Assembly (NCBI GenBank): GCA_045106855.1 | Contig: JBGCFI010000036.1 | Coordinates: 62,001-126,000, forward strand | From: Granulosicoccus sp045106855 | GTDB lineage: Bacteria > Pseudomonadota > Gammaproteobacteria > Granulosicoccales > Granulosicoccaceae | Reading direction: 5' to 3' | Length of the DNA: 64,000 nt | Shown here: positions 1 to 7,967 of the stretch, piece after piece | Numbering within the stretch: position 1 is the stretch's first letter | Layout: every line of letters starts with the position of its first letter | Notes under the pieces: model-generated | Told to the model about the DNA's origin: nothing | Seen by the model: the letters and a program-made list of their open reading frames with translations, nothing else | Databases searched by the model: none | Made by a program: the position numbers and the translations under genes

Positions 1-244
1 AGCATGCGCCATCACCTGCAGCGACCTCTTCCAGAGCCAACGCGTAGGAGATATTGTCTGCGCCGGCTCCATTGAATTTTTCTGGCATCAGCATGCCAAG
101 AAAGCCAAGTTCGCCCATCTGCTTTAAAGCTTCAGCGGGGAAGCGTGACTGGGCATCGTTGTCTGCCGCCTGAGGCTCGAGGACCTCGGCGGCAAAACTT
201 CGTGCCGTCTGTTGTATCAATAATTGTTCTTCGCTAAGGTGCAT
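1..244 (-). CDS. Acyl-CoA dehydrogenase, N-terminal part (cut by window edge)
   Basis: Only the first 81 residues are present; the gene runs off the left edge. It starts at ATG (complement of 242-244). The visible part matches the N-terminal helical domain of FAD-dependent acyl-CoA dehydrogenases: an opening LSEEQ..I..TARSFA stretch, then PEKFNGAGADNISYALALEEVA, the usual loop-helix around residues 53-75. The family oxidises acyl-CoA to 2-enoyl-CoA and passes electrons to ETF. The start lies 8 bp downstream of the thiolase stop on the same strand, so the two form one operon. Whether it prefers isovaleryl-, isobutyryl- or short straight-chain CoA cannot be judged without the C-terminal half. 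Confidence 0.88.
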   Translation of the reverse strand, partial: MHLSEEQLLIQQTARSFAAEVLEPQAADNDAQSRFPAEALKQMGELGFLGMLMPEKFNGAGADNISYALALEEVAAGDGAC

Positions 245-252
245 CAAAGCGT

Positions 253-1449
253 CTATTTGATCCGTTCAATTGCGATGGCGACGGCTTCTCCTCCGCCAAT
301 ACATAAAGAAGCCACGCCACAGTTCAGAGCATGTGTTTCCAGCGCGTTCATCAGGGTTACCACTATGCGAGCTCCGGATGCGCCTATCGGATGGCCCAAT
401 GCACAGGCCCCGCCATGGATATTCACTTTGTCATGCGGCAATCCAAGCTCCTTTATTGCGGCCATGGCAACGACGGCAAAAGCTTCGTTGATTTCATATA
501 GATCGATGTCTGAAGTGTCTCGCTCAAGCCTGGCCAGTAGTTTTTGAATGGCATATATCGGTGCTGTGGTGAACCATTCGGGCGCTTGTGCATGACTGGC
601 GTGCCCCAGTATCCTTGCGCGAGGGCTTAGTCCACGTCTCTCGGCTTCGCTTTGTTTCATGAGTACCAGTGCGGCAGCGCCATCGGAAATGGAACTGGCA
701 TTGGCGGCAGTTACCGTGCCGTCTTCCGTAAATGCCGGACGCAATGCGCGTATGCGCTCCAGATTGGCTTTTGGCGGTTGTTCATCGGAGGATATGACGT
801 TGCTTCCCTTGCGGGTTGTCAGCGTGACTGGCTCAATTTCTTTGTCGAGAACTCCAGATTTCATCGCTTTCTGTGCTCTGTCCAGTGAAGTAATCGCGAA
901 GTCATCTTGCGATTCGCGGGTAAACTGATAACGGGTGGCAGTGTCTTCTGCGAAATGTCCCATGAGTTTGCCAGGTGTGTAAGCATCTTCAAGGCCGTCC
1001 AGAAACATGTGGTCTTTTACATGGTCATGTCCCATACGCAGTCCCGCGCGCGCTTTAGGCAGAAGGTAGGGGGCATTACTCATGCTTTCCTGTCCGCCTG
1101 CTACGATCACGTTTTGACTGCCTGCCAGCAAAGCGTCATGGGCGAACATCATGGCTTTCATCCCTGAACCGCACATTTTATTGACTGTGGTGCAACCTGC
1201 GTCGAGTGTTACACCTGCACCGAGTGCCGCTTGACGAGCGGGTGCCTGGCCAATCCCTGCGGATAGCACACATCCCATGATGATTTCGTCAACATCATCG
1301 CCACTCACGCCGGCGCGCGCCAGTGCTGCGCGAATTGCGACGGCCCCCAGTTCTGGTGAGTTCAATGTTGCAAAATCGCCCTGAAATCCACCCATGGGTG
1401 TTCTGGAGCCATCAACGATGACTATTGGATCAGCAGCGATGTTGCTCAT
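253..1449 (-). CDS. Acetyl-CoA C-acyltransferase (thiolase)
   Basis: A 398-residue thiolase, normal length for the family. All three active-site elements are visible: nucleophile Cys93 in VNKMCGSGMKA, His353 in GGACALGHPIGASG, and Cys383 in LCIGGGEA. The enzyme condenses or cleaves 3-ketoacyl-CoA. It is followed by an acyl-CoA dehydrogenase in the same operon and is divergent from a fused acyl-CoA mutase, so a role in short or branched acyl-CoA breakdown is likely. A purely biosynthetic (polyhydroxyalkanoate) role is possible, but no other such genes are nearby. Start ATG is the complement of 1447-1449. Confidence 0.95.
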   Translation of the reverse strand: MSNIAADPIVIVDGSRTPMGGFQGDFATLNSPELGAVAIRAALARAGVSGDDVDEIIMGCVLSAGIGQAPARQAALGAGVTLDAGCTTVNKMCGSGMKAMMFAHDALLAGSQNVIVAGGQESMSNAPYLLPKARAGLRMGHDHVKDHMFLDGLEDAYTPGKLMGHFAEDTATRYQFTRESQDDFAITSLDRAQKAMKSGVLDKEIEPVTLTTRKGSNVISSDEQPPKANLERIRALRPAFTEDGTVTAANASSISDGAAALVLMKQSEAERRGLSPRARILGHASHAQAPEWFTTAPIYAIQKLLARLERDTSDIDLYEINEAFAVVAMAAIKELGLPHDKVNIHGGACALGHPIGASGARIVVTLMNALETHALNCGVASLCIGGGEAVAIAIERIK

Positions 1450-1526
1450 GGTGCAATTTTCCTGGTTACAGCAGAACTTATTCTCTTTCTGGCATTATGT
1501 CATCTCCTCACCCTCAGGATTGTCAT

Positions 1527-4500
1527 ATGTCGCGAGCTGCGTTGGATATTACGGCGGGCGGGCTTGGGCCGGACGCGGGGCAAGTGCCGTTACGCTTTAT
1601 CACTGCGGCCAGTCTGTTCGATGGTCATGACGCATCTATCAATATCATGCGCCGCATGCTGCAGGCTTCCGGTGTTGAAGTTATTCATCTGGGTCACAAC
1701 CGTTCTGTAGCTGAGATTGTGTCTGCGGCTATTCAGGAAGATGCGCAGGGTATTGCCATCAGCTCTTATCAAGGCGGGCACGTCGAATATTTCAAGTATA
1801 TGATCGACAGCCTCAAAAAGCGGGACGCTGCGCACATTCAGGTTTATGGTGGCGGTGGCGGCGTCATAGTGCCCGATGAAATAGAGACCTTGCATCAATA
1901 CGGGGTCGCACGAATCTTCTCACCGCAAGATGGCCAGTCGATGGGGTTGCAAGGGATGATCTCGCACATGATCGAACATGCTGCGGATTGTGCACACGGT
2001 CACGAAGCCACCGGTTCGATGTCAGGGGCCCAGTTTTTCGTTTCCAGACCGCCTGAATTTACTCAGCATTCCCACACACAGCTCTCCCGGCTGCTTACCG
2101 AAATAGAAAACAAGACGCTCAGCGCTACCGATAGTGAACGAATACTGAGTGGTGCCGCGCGTCTGGAATCCATTGCCCCCGTGCTCGGTATCACCGGCAC
2201 CGGTGGTTCTGGCAAATCATCGGTAACCGATGAGCTTATCCGTCGTTTGCGGCTGGATCAGAATGATTCCATATCCGTTGCCCTGCTGGCGATCGATCCC
2301 ACACGCAGAAAGAGTGGTGGTGCACTTTTAGGTGATCGAATTCGCATGAATGCCATCGAACACGAGCGAATATTCATGCGCTCACTGGCCACGCGGGAAG
2401 CGGGTGGTGAAGTACCGTCCTGCCTGCCGCATATGATAGCCGCGTGCCAGTTGGCAGGTGTCGATCTCATTATTGTAGAGACCCCGGGTATTGGTCAGGG
2501 TGATGCCGGCATTGTTGACGTCAGTGATGTATCTTTGTACGTAATGACACCCGAGTTTGGCGCTGCCAGCCAGTTGGAAAAAATCGATATGCTCGATTTT
2601 GCCGATATCGTTGCGATCAACAAGCTGGAGCGAAAGGGAGGCGAGGATGCGCTCAGGGATGTACGCAAGCAGGTTCAACGTAATCGCTCAGCATTTGACC
2701 AGTCGCCAGAGAACATGCCAGTCATCGGAACTATCGCTGCGCGATTTAACGATGATGGCATTTCTGCTTTATATCAGCATCTCAAGCAGTGTCTGATTGC
2801 TCAGGGTCTCGGTTTGTCCGCAGGGACCCTGCCGCAGGTGAGCGTTAATGCAAGCACGATACAATCGACCATCATCCCCAGCTCGCGTCAGCGCTACCTG
2901 TCAGATATTTCGCAGTGTGTTCGTGACTACCACGATACAACACAACAACAAGCCCTTCTGGCAAGGCAGATACAACAGCTTGAAGCAACGGCTGGAATGC
3001 TGCAAACGGGCGCATCGGAGATGGATGTCGAATCTAGCTCTTCGTTTGACCGGTTACAGGCAGCTCTGGATAGTCGACGAGCCCGGATGATGGAATCGTG
3101 CTCCTCTTTATTGCAGGCCTGGCCCCAAGTGCGAGACGTCTATTCGCAGGATGAACTGGTTACCCGAGTTCGTGATAATGAGTTGCGAACCCTTACCTCG
3201 GTGACCACGCTAAGTGGCACACGCGTCAGTAAGGTGTCGTTGCCACGATATTCTGACGCTGGAGACCTTTTGACGTGGTTGCGTGCCGAAAATCTGCCGG
3301 GTCACTTCCCGTTCACTGCAGGTGTTTTTCCCTTCAAGCGTGATAGTGAAGACCCTACGCGTATGTTTGCCGGAGAGGGTGGGCCTCTGCGTACCAATCG
3401 AAGGTTTAAAAAACTGTCGGAGCACGCCCAGGCGACGCGTCTTTCTACCGCATTTGACTCGGTGACGCTTTATGGCCGCGATCCTGCCATTCGTCCCGAT
3501 ATCTATGGGAAGGTGGGTAACGCAGGCGTTTCAATAGCCACGGTTGAAGATCTTGAAGATCTGTACGAGGGATTTGATCTGTGCGCAAATGATACGTCGG
3601 TGTCCATGACAATAAACGGCCCTGCACCAACGATCCTTGCGTTTTATTTTGTCACAGCCGTTCGCCAGCAATGTCAGAAGTTCGTTGCAGAACATGGCAG
3701 AAACCCAGATGCGGCAGAGTTGGATACGCTGCGTGAATCCACTTACCAAAGCGTTCGCGGCACTGTTCAGGCGGACATCCTGAAGGAGGATCAGGGGCAG
3801 AACACCTGCATCTTCTCTACTGAATTCAGCCTGAAAATGATGGCAGATATTCAGGAGTGGTTCATTCAGAACAAGGTGCGAAATTTCTATTCAGTGTCTA
3901 TTTCCGGATATCACATCGCCGAAGCCGGAGCCAATCCGATCACTCAGTTGGCGTTAACGTTAAGCAATGGATTTACTTACGTTGAAAGTTATCTTGCGCG
4001 CGGTATGAATATTGACGACTTTGCGCCCAGTCTTTCGTTCTTTTTCAGCAATGGAATGGATCCGGAGTACACCGTGATGGGACGAGTGGCCAGACGTATC
4101 TGGGCAATCGCCATGCGTGAGCGTTATGGTGCCAGTGAGCGAAGTCAGAAACTGAAATACCACATACAGACTTCAGGGCGCTCCTTGCATGCGCAGGAGA
4201 TGGCTTTCAACGACATCCGAACTACTTTGCAGGCTTTGATTGCCGTGTACGATAATTGTAATTCATTACATACTAATGCCTTTGATGAGGCGGTGACGAC
4301 ACCCACCGATGAGTCAGTGCGGCGGGCCATGGCCATCCAGCTGATCATTAACCGTGAATGGGGGCTGGCTTTCAACGAGAATCCGAATCAGGGCAGTTTC
4401 ATTGTTGATGAGTTGACAGATCTTGTTGAGGAGGCCGTTCTGTCTGAGTTTGACAAATTGTCCGATCGAGGTGGAGTACTTGGTGCCATGGAAACCGGCT

Positions 4501-4853
4501 ATCAACGAGGCAAAATCCAGGACGAATCGATGCTGTACGAGCATAAAAAGCATGATGGAAGTCTGCCGATTATCGGCGTGAATACATTTCGTAATCCAGC
4601 CGGTGATGAACAAAATCTCATCGAACTGGCGCGTTCGGATGATGATGAAAAAAACGATCAGATCAGGAGGCTTGCTGACTTCCACGCCAGAAACGATCAG
4701 CACAGCGAAGCGGCGCTCGAACGCGTCAAGCAAGCCGCCATACAGGGGGACAACGTTTTCGCCGAACTCATTGCTGCTGTTGAGTATTGTTCGTTGGGGC
4801 AGCTGACTCAGGTCCTGTTTGAGGTTGGTGGGCAATACAGGCGCAACCTTTAG
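1527..4853 (+). CDS. icmF: Fused isobutyryl-CoA mutase (B12 domain - GTPase chaperone - mutase)
   Basis: About 1108 residues from ATG 1527, which has AGGA 7 bases upstream. An in-frame ATG at 1425 would place the start inside the divergent thiolase gene and is less likely; ATG 1497 is another option. Domains in order: cobalamin-binding domain with DGHDAS near residues 31-36; a MeaB/ArgK-like G domain with Walker A GITGTGGSGKS near 221-231 and the NKLE guanine-recognition motif; then a methylmalonyl-CoA-mutase-type barrel from about residue 570 to the end, including TSVSMTINGPAP. This order is diagnostic of IcmF, which interconverts isobutyryl- and n-butyryl-CoA using adenosylcobalamin while the G domain guards cofactor loading. 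Related fused mutases act on other branched acyl-CoAs, so the substrate is inferred. Confidence 0.93.
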   Translation: MSRAALDITAGGLGPDAGQVPLRFITAASLFDGHDASINIMRRMLQASGVEVIHLGHNRSVAEIVSAAIQEDAQGIAISSYQGGHVEYFKYMIDSLKKRDAAHIQVYGGGGGVIVPDEIETLHQYGVARIFSPQDGQSMGLQGMISHMIEHAADCAHGHEATGSMSGAQFFVSRPPEFTQHSHTQLSRLLTEIENKTLSATDSERILSGAARLESIAPVLGITGTGGSGKSSVTDELIRRLRLDQNDSISVALLAIDPTRRKSGGALLGDRIRMNAIEHERIFMRSLATREAGGEVPSCLPHMIAACQLAGVDLIIVETPGIGQGDAGIVDVSDVSLYVMTPEFGAASQLEKIDMLDFADIVAINKLERKGGEDALRDVRKQVQRNRSAFDQSPENMPVIGTIAARFNDDGISALYQHLKQCLIAQGLGLSAGTLPQVSVNASTIQSTIIPSSRQRYLSDISQCVRDYHDTTQQQALLARQIQQLEATAGMLQTGASEMDVESSSSFDRLQAALDSRRARMMESCSSLLQAWPQVRDVYSQDELVTRVRDNELRTLTSVTTLSGTRVSKVSLPRYSDAGDLLTWLRAENLPGHFPFTAGVFPFKRDSEDPTRMFAGEGGPLRTNRRFKKLSEHAQATRLSTAFDSVTLYGRDPAIRPDIYGKVGNAGVSIATVEDLEDLYEGFDLCANDTSVSMTINGPAPTILAFYFVTAVRQQCQKFVAEHGRNPDAAELDTLRESTYQSVRGTVQADILKEDQGQNTCIFSTEFSLKMMADIQEWFIQNKVRNFYSVSISGYHIAEAGANPITQLALTLSNGFTYVESYLARGMNIDDFAPSLSFFFSNGMDPEYTVMGRVARRIWAIAMRERYGASERSQKLKYHIQTSGRSLHAQEMAFNDIRTTLQALIAVYDNCNSLHTNAFDEAVTTPTDESVRRAMAIQLIINREWGLAFNENPNQGSFIVDELTDLVEEAVLSEFDKLSDRGGVLGAMETGYQRGKIQDESMLYEHKKHDGSLPIIGVNTFRNPAGDEQNLIELARSDDDEKNDQIRRLADFHARNDQHSEAALERVKQAAIQGDNVFAELIAAVEYCSLGQLTQVLFEVGGQYRRNL

Positions 4854-5020
4854 CAGTTTGATCGCCCGGTAGCTTTGCAGGTTGTGCAAACGCTACTGGT
4901 GTTGTGGTGAAAATCCAACAGAAACCTTAGGTAATATGACATTTGTTTTTGGCCTCGTGCTTTATACTTGAGGACATGAACAACGCTGGTCAGGTCCGAA
5001 GTTGAGTGATCAAATTTTCA

Positions 5021-5052
5021 ATGCTGAATCGCCTGTAAAATGCTGAATCGCC
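5021..5052 (+). repeat. 13-bp direct duplication at the start of the GGDEF gene
   Basis: ATGCTGAATCGCC occurs at 5021-5033 and again at 5040-5052, a 19-bp period. The first copy reads ATG then meets TAA after five codons; the second copy is the first in-frame ATG of the long reading frame. A third candidate start, ATG 5058, follows. The result is a decoy start directly before the real gene. Confidence 0.8.
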
Positions 5053-7538
5053 CTTTAATGGATGGCCAGGCCAGTGACCGCGTAGCTTTAAAGGACGAGA
5101 GGCTGATTTATCGGGCGTGCACTCTGGCATTTGCCAGAAGCATTGGCCGGGAATCGCCCGATGAAGTCATCGGCAAGACCGATTTTGATTTATTTCCCGG
5201 TGCATTGGCGCGTGAGCAGATGGCGCTGGATAGCCAGGCCATCTTTGCTGCAAAAGCCGAAATCAGCGCAATTGAACTGGGTTCCGTTGGCGGTACTGGC
5301 GAACGTATTCAGGCAATGATTGTGCGCACACCTGTCATCGCAGATGACCAGCAGGTACGCGGTATCGATATCAGGTTATTGGGCGGGCCAGTTTACAGTG
5401 CACCTAAATCGGCCGTAACCATCGACTACCAGACACTGGTTAACGATGGCATCCAGGGCAGCCTGATTATCGCCCGTCAATCCATTCTGTTCGCCAATGA
5501 CAATGCCGCCCGAGTCATGGGGTATGCAAGTGCACAAGCGCTCATCGACAACGCCAAGGTCGCTGACCTTTTTACGCAGGATGAGCATGACAAAGCCATT
5601 GACAAAGCGGTGACCGATCTTTCCGCGACAGCGGACACTACTCGCGACCGTGTCACATTGATTGCCCGCTCGCGCACTGGTGGTCAGGTAAGGCTTATTG
5701 CTCGCGCAACCCATGTTCAGTGGGGGGCATCACGCGCTTTATTGCTCTCTTTTGTCGATGTGGCGCTGGTTGACAGTGCCGCTGAGCAACGACGTATTGA
5801 CCAGGTGCCTGTCGTTATGGGCGGGCATCATTCCCTGGCGTCTCTGTCAGTTAAGCAGATCGATGACTGGCGCCGCTTACGCTCCAATGAACAGCGCTAT
5901 CGTCACTATGCCAGTGCAGGTGCCGATTTTTTCTGGGAGACCGATGCCAAGCTTACCTTTCGAGTGGCTTCAGATGGTCTGTCAAAGGTGCTGGGTATTC
6001 CACGAGAGCATATTCTCGGGCGCACTCACACACAGCTCCTGGATCATCCGGCCAATGTCAATGATGACGCACACTGGAAGAATCATCTACAGCAACTGGA
6101 GGATGCATTACCTTTTCGGGATTTCGAGTTTCGCTGGTCAACCGGAGGGGAGACTAGAGTCATCAGATACAGCGGTATACCGGTTTTCAATCGATCCCGT
6201 CAATTCGTCGGTTACCGTGGGGTGGGGTGTGATGTCACAACATCCGTCAGACAAGCGGAAACTACCGCCTACCATGCCAATCATGATGCGTTGACAGGTA
6301 TTCTGAATCGCCGCAGTTTCGAAAATACGGTGCGTGATGCTCTGGAGGCGTCGCGACTTAGTCGAGAAGCGCATGCACTTTGTTTTATGGACCTGGATTC
6401 ATTCAAGATAGTGAATGACACCTGCGGTCACCAGGCCGGAGACGAGCTGCTCCGACAACTCACTCAGTTGTTTGATTCGCTGGTGCGCAAAAGTGATGTA
6501 CTGGCCCGCCTGGGAGGTGATGAATTTGGTGTGCTGTTGTACAAATGCAGTGTGCCAGAGGCACTCAAACTGGCCAACCAGATTCGCCACGAGGTGGAGA
6601 ATTTTCATTTTATCTGGGATGAAAACCGTTTTACCATAGGCGTAAGTGTGGGGCTTGTTGTTGTTGATGATCGTTGGGAGAGTATCGAGTCCTTGTTTAG
6701 CGCTGTCGATTCGGCTTGTTACATTGCCAAGAACGAAGGGCGAAATCGTGTTGTGGTATACCGCGAGGGCGAGGGCAATGCGAGCAACCGAAAGGTGGCG
6801 ACGCACTGGGTAGAGGAAATCAACACCGCGCTAGAGGCAGGTCGCATGCGGCTCGCGGCCCAGAAAATAATTCCCTTGCATGATCAGCCAGAGGGTTTGC
6901 GCTTCGAAATGTTTTTGCGGCTGGAAATGCCCAACGGTGATCTGATCAGTCCCCATGCCTTCTTACCTACTGCTGAGCGCTATGGCCTGGTATCTGCGCT
7001 TGATGATCGGGCCATAGAGTTGACACTCAGCTGGCTTTCTTCCAACCCGGCACTACAGCACTCAATACGCCACGTGAGTATTAATCTATCGGCTGGCTCT
7101 TGTACAGATCCGGAGTTTTCCGAGCGATTGCTGCAGACGATTGCTGATAGTGGGGTTGAACCAAGCAAGCTATGCTTTGAAATTACCGAAACTACGGCTA
7201 TTGCCAATTTGTCAAAGTTGAGTGATTTTATGGAGGCGCTGTCGGCAATCGGGTGTCGATTCAGCATCGACGGTTTCGGTTCAGGTCTGTCATCTTTCGC
7301 GTTCCTGCGAAAGCTGCCAATCGATTTTCTTAAAATTGACGGCTTATTAGTCAAGAACATTCTCAATGACCCGACTGATTTCACCATGGTCAAGGCTATC
7401 AGCGATATCAGTAAATCGATGGGCAAGCGCACGGTTGCAGAATTTATCGAAACTCCCAAGCTGCTCGATGCTGTCAAAGATATTGGTATTGATTTCGGGC
7501 AAGGCTACCACCTGGGTGAACCCGAGCTGATTTCCTGA
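5040..7538 (+). CDS. PAS-containing GGDEF/degenerate-EAL signalling protein
   Basis: An 832-residue cytoplasmic-looking protein with no clear membrane segments. PAS-like regions lie near residues 10-90, 125-240 and 290-400. The GGDEF domain follows, with an intact catalytic motif G492-F496 and an inhibitory I-site RxxD (R483-D486) exactly five residues ahead of it. The EAL domain at about 580-830 is degenerate: EMF replaces EAL at 623-625, and IDGFG (744-747) replaces the metal-binding DDFG. The family makes or breaks cyclic di-GMP. From these motifs I infer an active, product-inhibited diguanylate cyclase with a non-catalytic or weak EAL domain. Start may be ATG 5040 or ATG 5058. Confidence 0.9.
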   Translation: MLNRPLMDGQASDRVALKDERLIYRACTLAFARSIGRESPDEVIGKTDFDLFPGALAREQMALDSQAIFAAKAEISAIELGSVGGTGERIQAMIVRTPVIADDQQVRGIDIRLLGGPVYSAPKSAVTIDYQTLVNDGIQGSLIIARQSILFANDNAARVMGYASAQALIDNAKVADLFTQDEHDKAIDKAVTDLSATADTTRDRVTLIARSRTGGQVRLIARATHVQWGASRALLLSFVDVALVDSAAEQRRIDQVPVVMGGHHSLASLSVKQIDDWRRLRSNEQRYRHYASAGADFFWETDAKLTFRVASDGLSKVLGIPREHILGRTHTQLLDHPANVNDDAHWKNHLQQLEDALPFRDFEFRWSTGGETRVIRYSGIPVFNRSRQFVGYRGVGCDVTTSVRQAETTAYHANHDALTGILNRRSFENTVRDALEASRLSREAHALCFMDLDSFKIVNDTCGHQAGDELLRQLTQLFDSLVRKSDVLARLGGDEFGVLLYKCSVPEALKLANQIRHEVENFHFIWDENRFTIGVSVGLVVVDDRWESIESLFSAVDSACYIAKNEGRNRVVVYREGEGNASNRKVATHWVEEINTALEAGRMRLAAQKIIPLHDQPEGLRFEMFLRLEMPNGDLISPHAFLPTAERYGLVSALDDRAIELTLSWLSSNPALQHSIRHVSINLSAGSCTDPEFSERLLQTIADSGVEPSKLCFEITETTAIANLSKLSDFMEALSAIGCRFSIDGFGSGLSSFAFLRKLPIDFLKIDGLLVKNILNDPTDFTMVKAISDISKSMGKRTVAEFIETPKLLDAVKDIGIDFGQGYHLGEPELIS

Positions 7539-7967
7539 CGCCGAGTTGCAAAGTCCAGCGCTATGTCGATAGCTTGCATCGGCAAAAATACCAACTATCC
7601 GATTTGTAACTTATGTTGATCAGCCGACATACAAGGCGGGGAGCACCTGTTTGTGCGGTGGCGTCAAGCAGCGCGAATAATTCAGGAAGTTCATGTACGG
7701 ATGTTCATAAATGAACGTGTATTTTTGGACAGCTTCACCGGTAGACTCCTCTCTCGTTGGATGACCTGCAGCACGCAGGGCCTATGGTGGCAATGATTGG
7801 GGCTTGCATTATTTCCTCATCATATAAAAGGAGGAGGCGATTACTGGAGTCGCGTCCCACCCCGACAAACTATGGATCCTGTCAGGCTCGTAACGAGCCA
7901 GATAAACCTTTGGCCCGTATGTAGCTGCGGATTGACTCGACGATTACAATTTTTGAAGAAAGAGATA
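7539..7967. other. 429-bp gene-free leader region before the GH16 gene
   Basis: No convincing gene is seen. It holds a palindromic site (7689-7716, listed separately), a 5-bp stem CCTGC/GCAGG around 7767-7781, and a 6-bp hairpin GGCTCG-TAA-CGAGCC at 7885-7899 without a T tract. An open frame runs from 7797 into the glycosidase, but it lacks the expected N-terminal signal peptide at that end. A long structured 5' untranslated region is possible; I recognised no known riboswitch class in it. Confidence 0.5.
7689..7716. promoter_or_regulatory. Palindromic operator candidate upstream of GH16 gene
   Basis: GTTCAT occurs at 7689-7694 and 7703-7708, and its complement ATGAAC at 7711-7716, giving the 14-bp palindrome GTTCATAAATGAAC. 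It matches the published FleQ box GTCAATAAATTGAC at 10 of 14 positions and has the same length and central AT run. It lies about 250 bp before the glycosidase start. The protein that binds it is unknown. Confidence 0.35.

Noticed and set aside
1425..1526. N-terminal extension of IcmF to ATG 1425
   Set aside because: It would overlap the divergent thiolase gene, and the extra residues lack family similarity; ATG 1527 has a ribosome binding site.
7790..7830. Sigma-54 promoter (GG/GC elements near TGGCAA and TTGCAT)
   Set aside because: Spacing between the two elements is about five bases too long.
7797..7967. N-terminal extension of the GH16 protein
   Set aside because: It would bury the signal peptide that begins at ATG 7968.
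7741..7967. Cyclic di-GMP (GEMM) riboswitch before the GH16 gene
   Set aside because: The small GC hairpin and CACGCAGGG string do not reproduce the conserved GEMM core.
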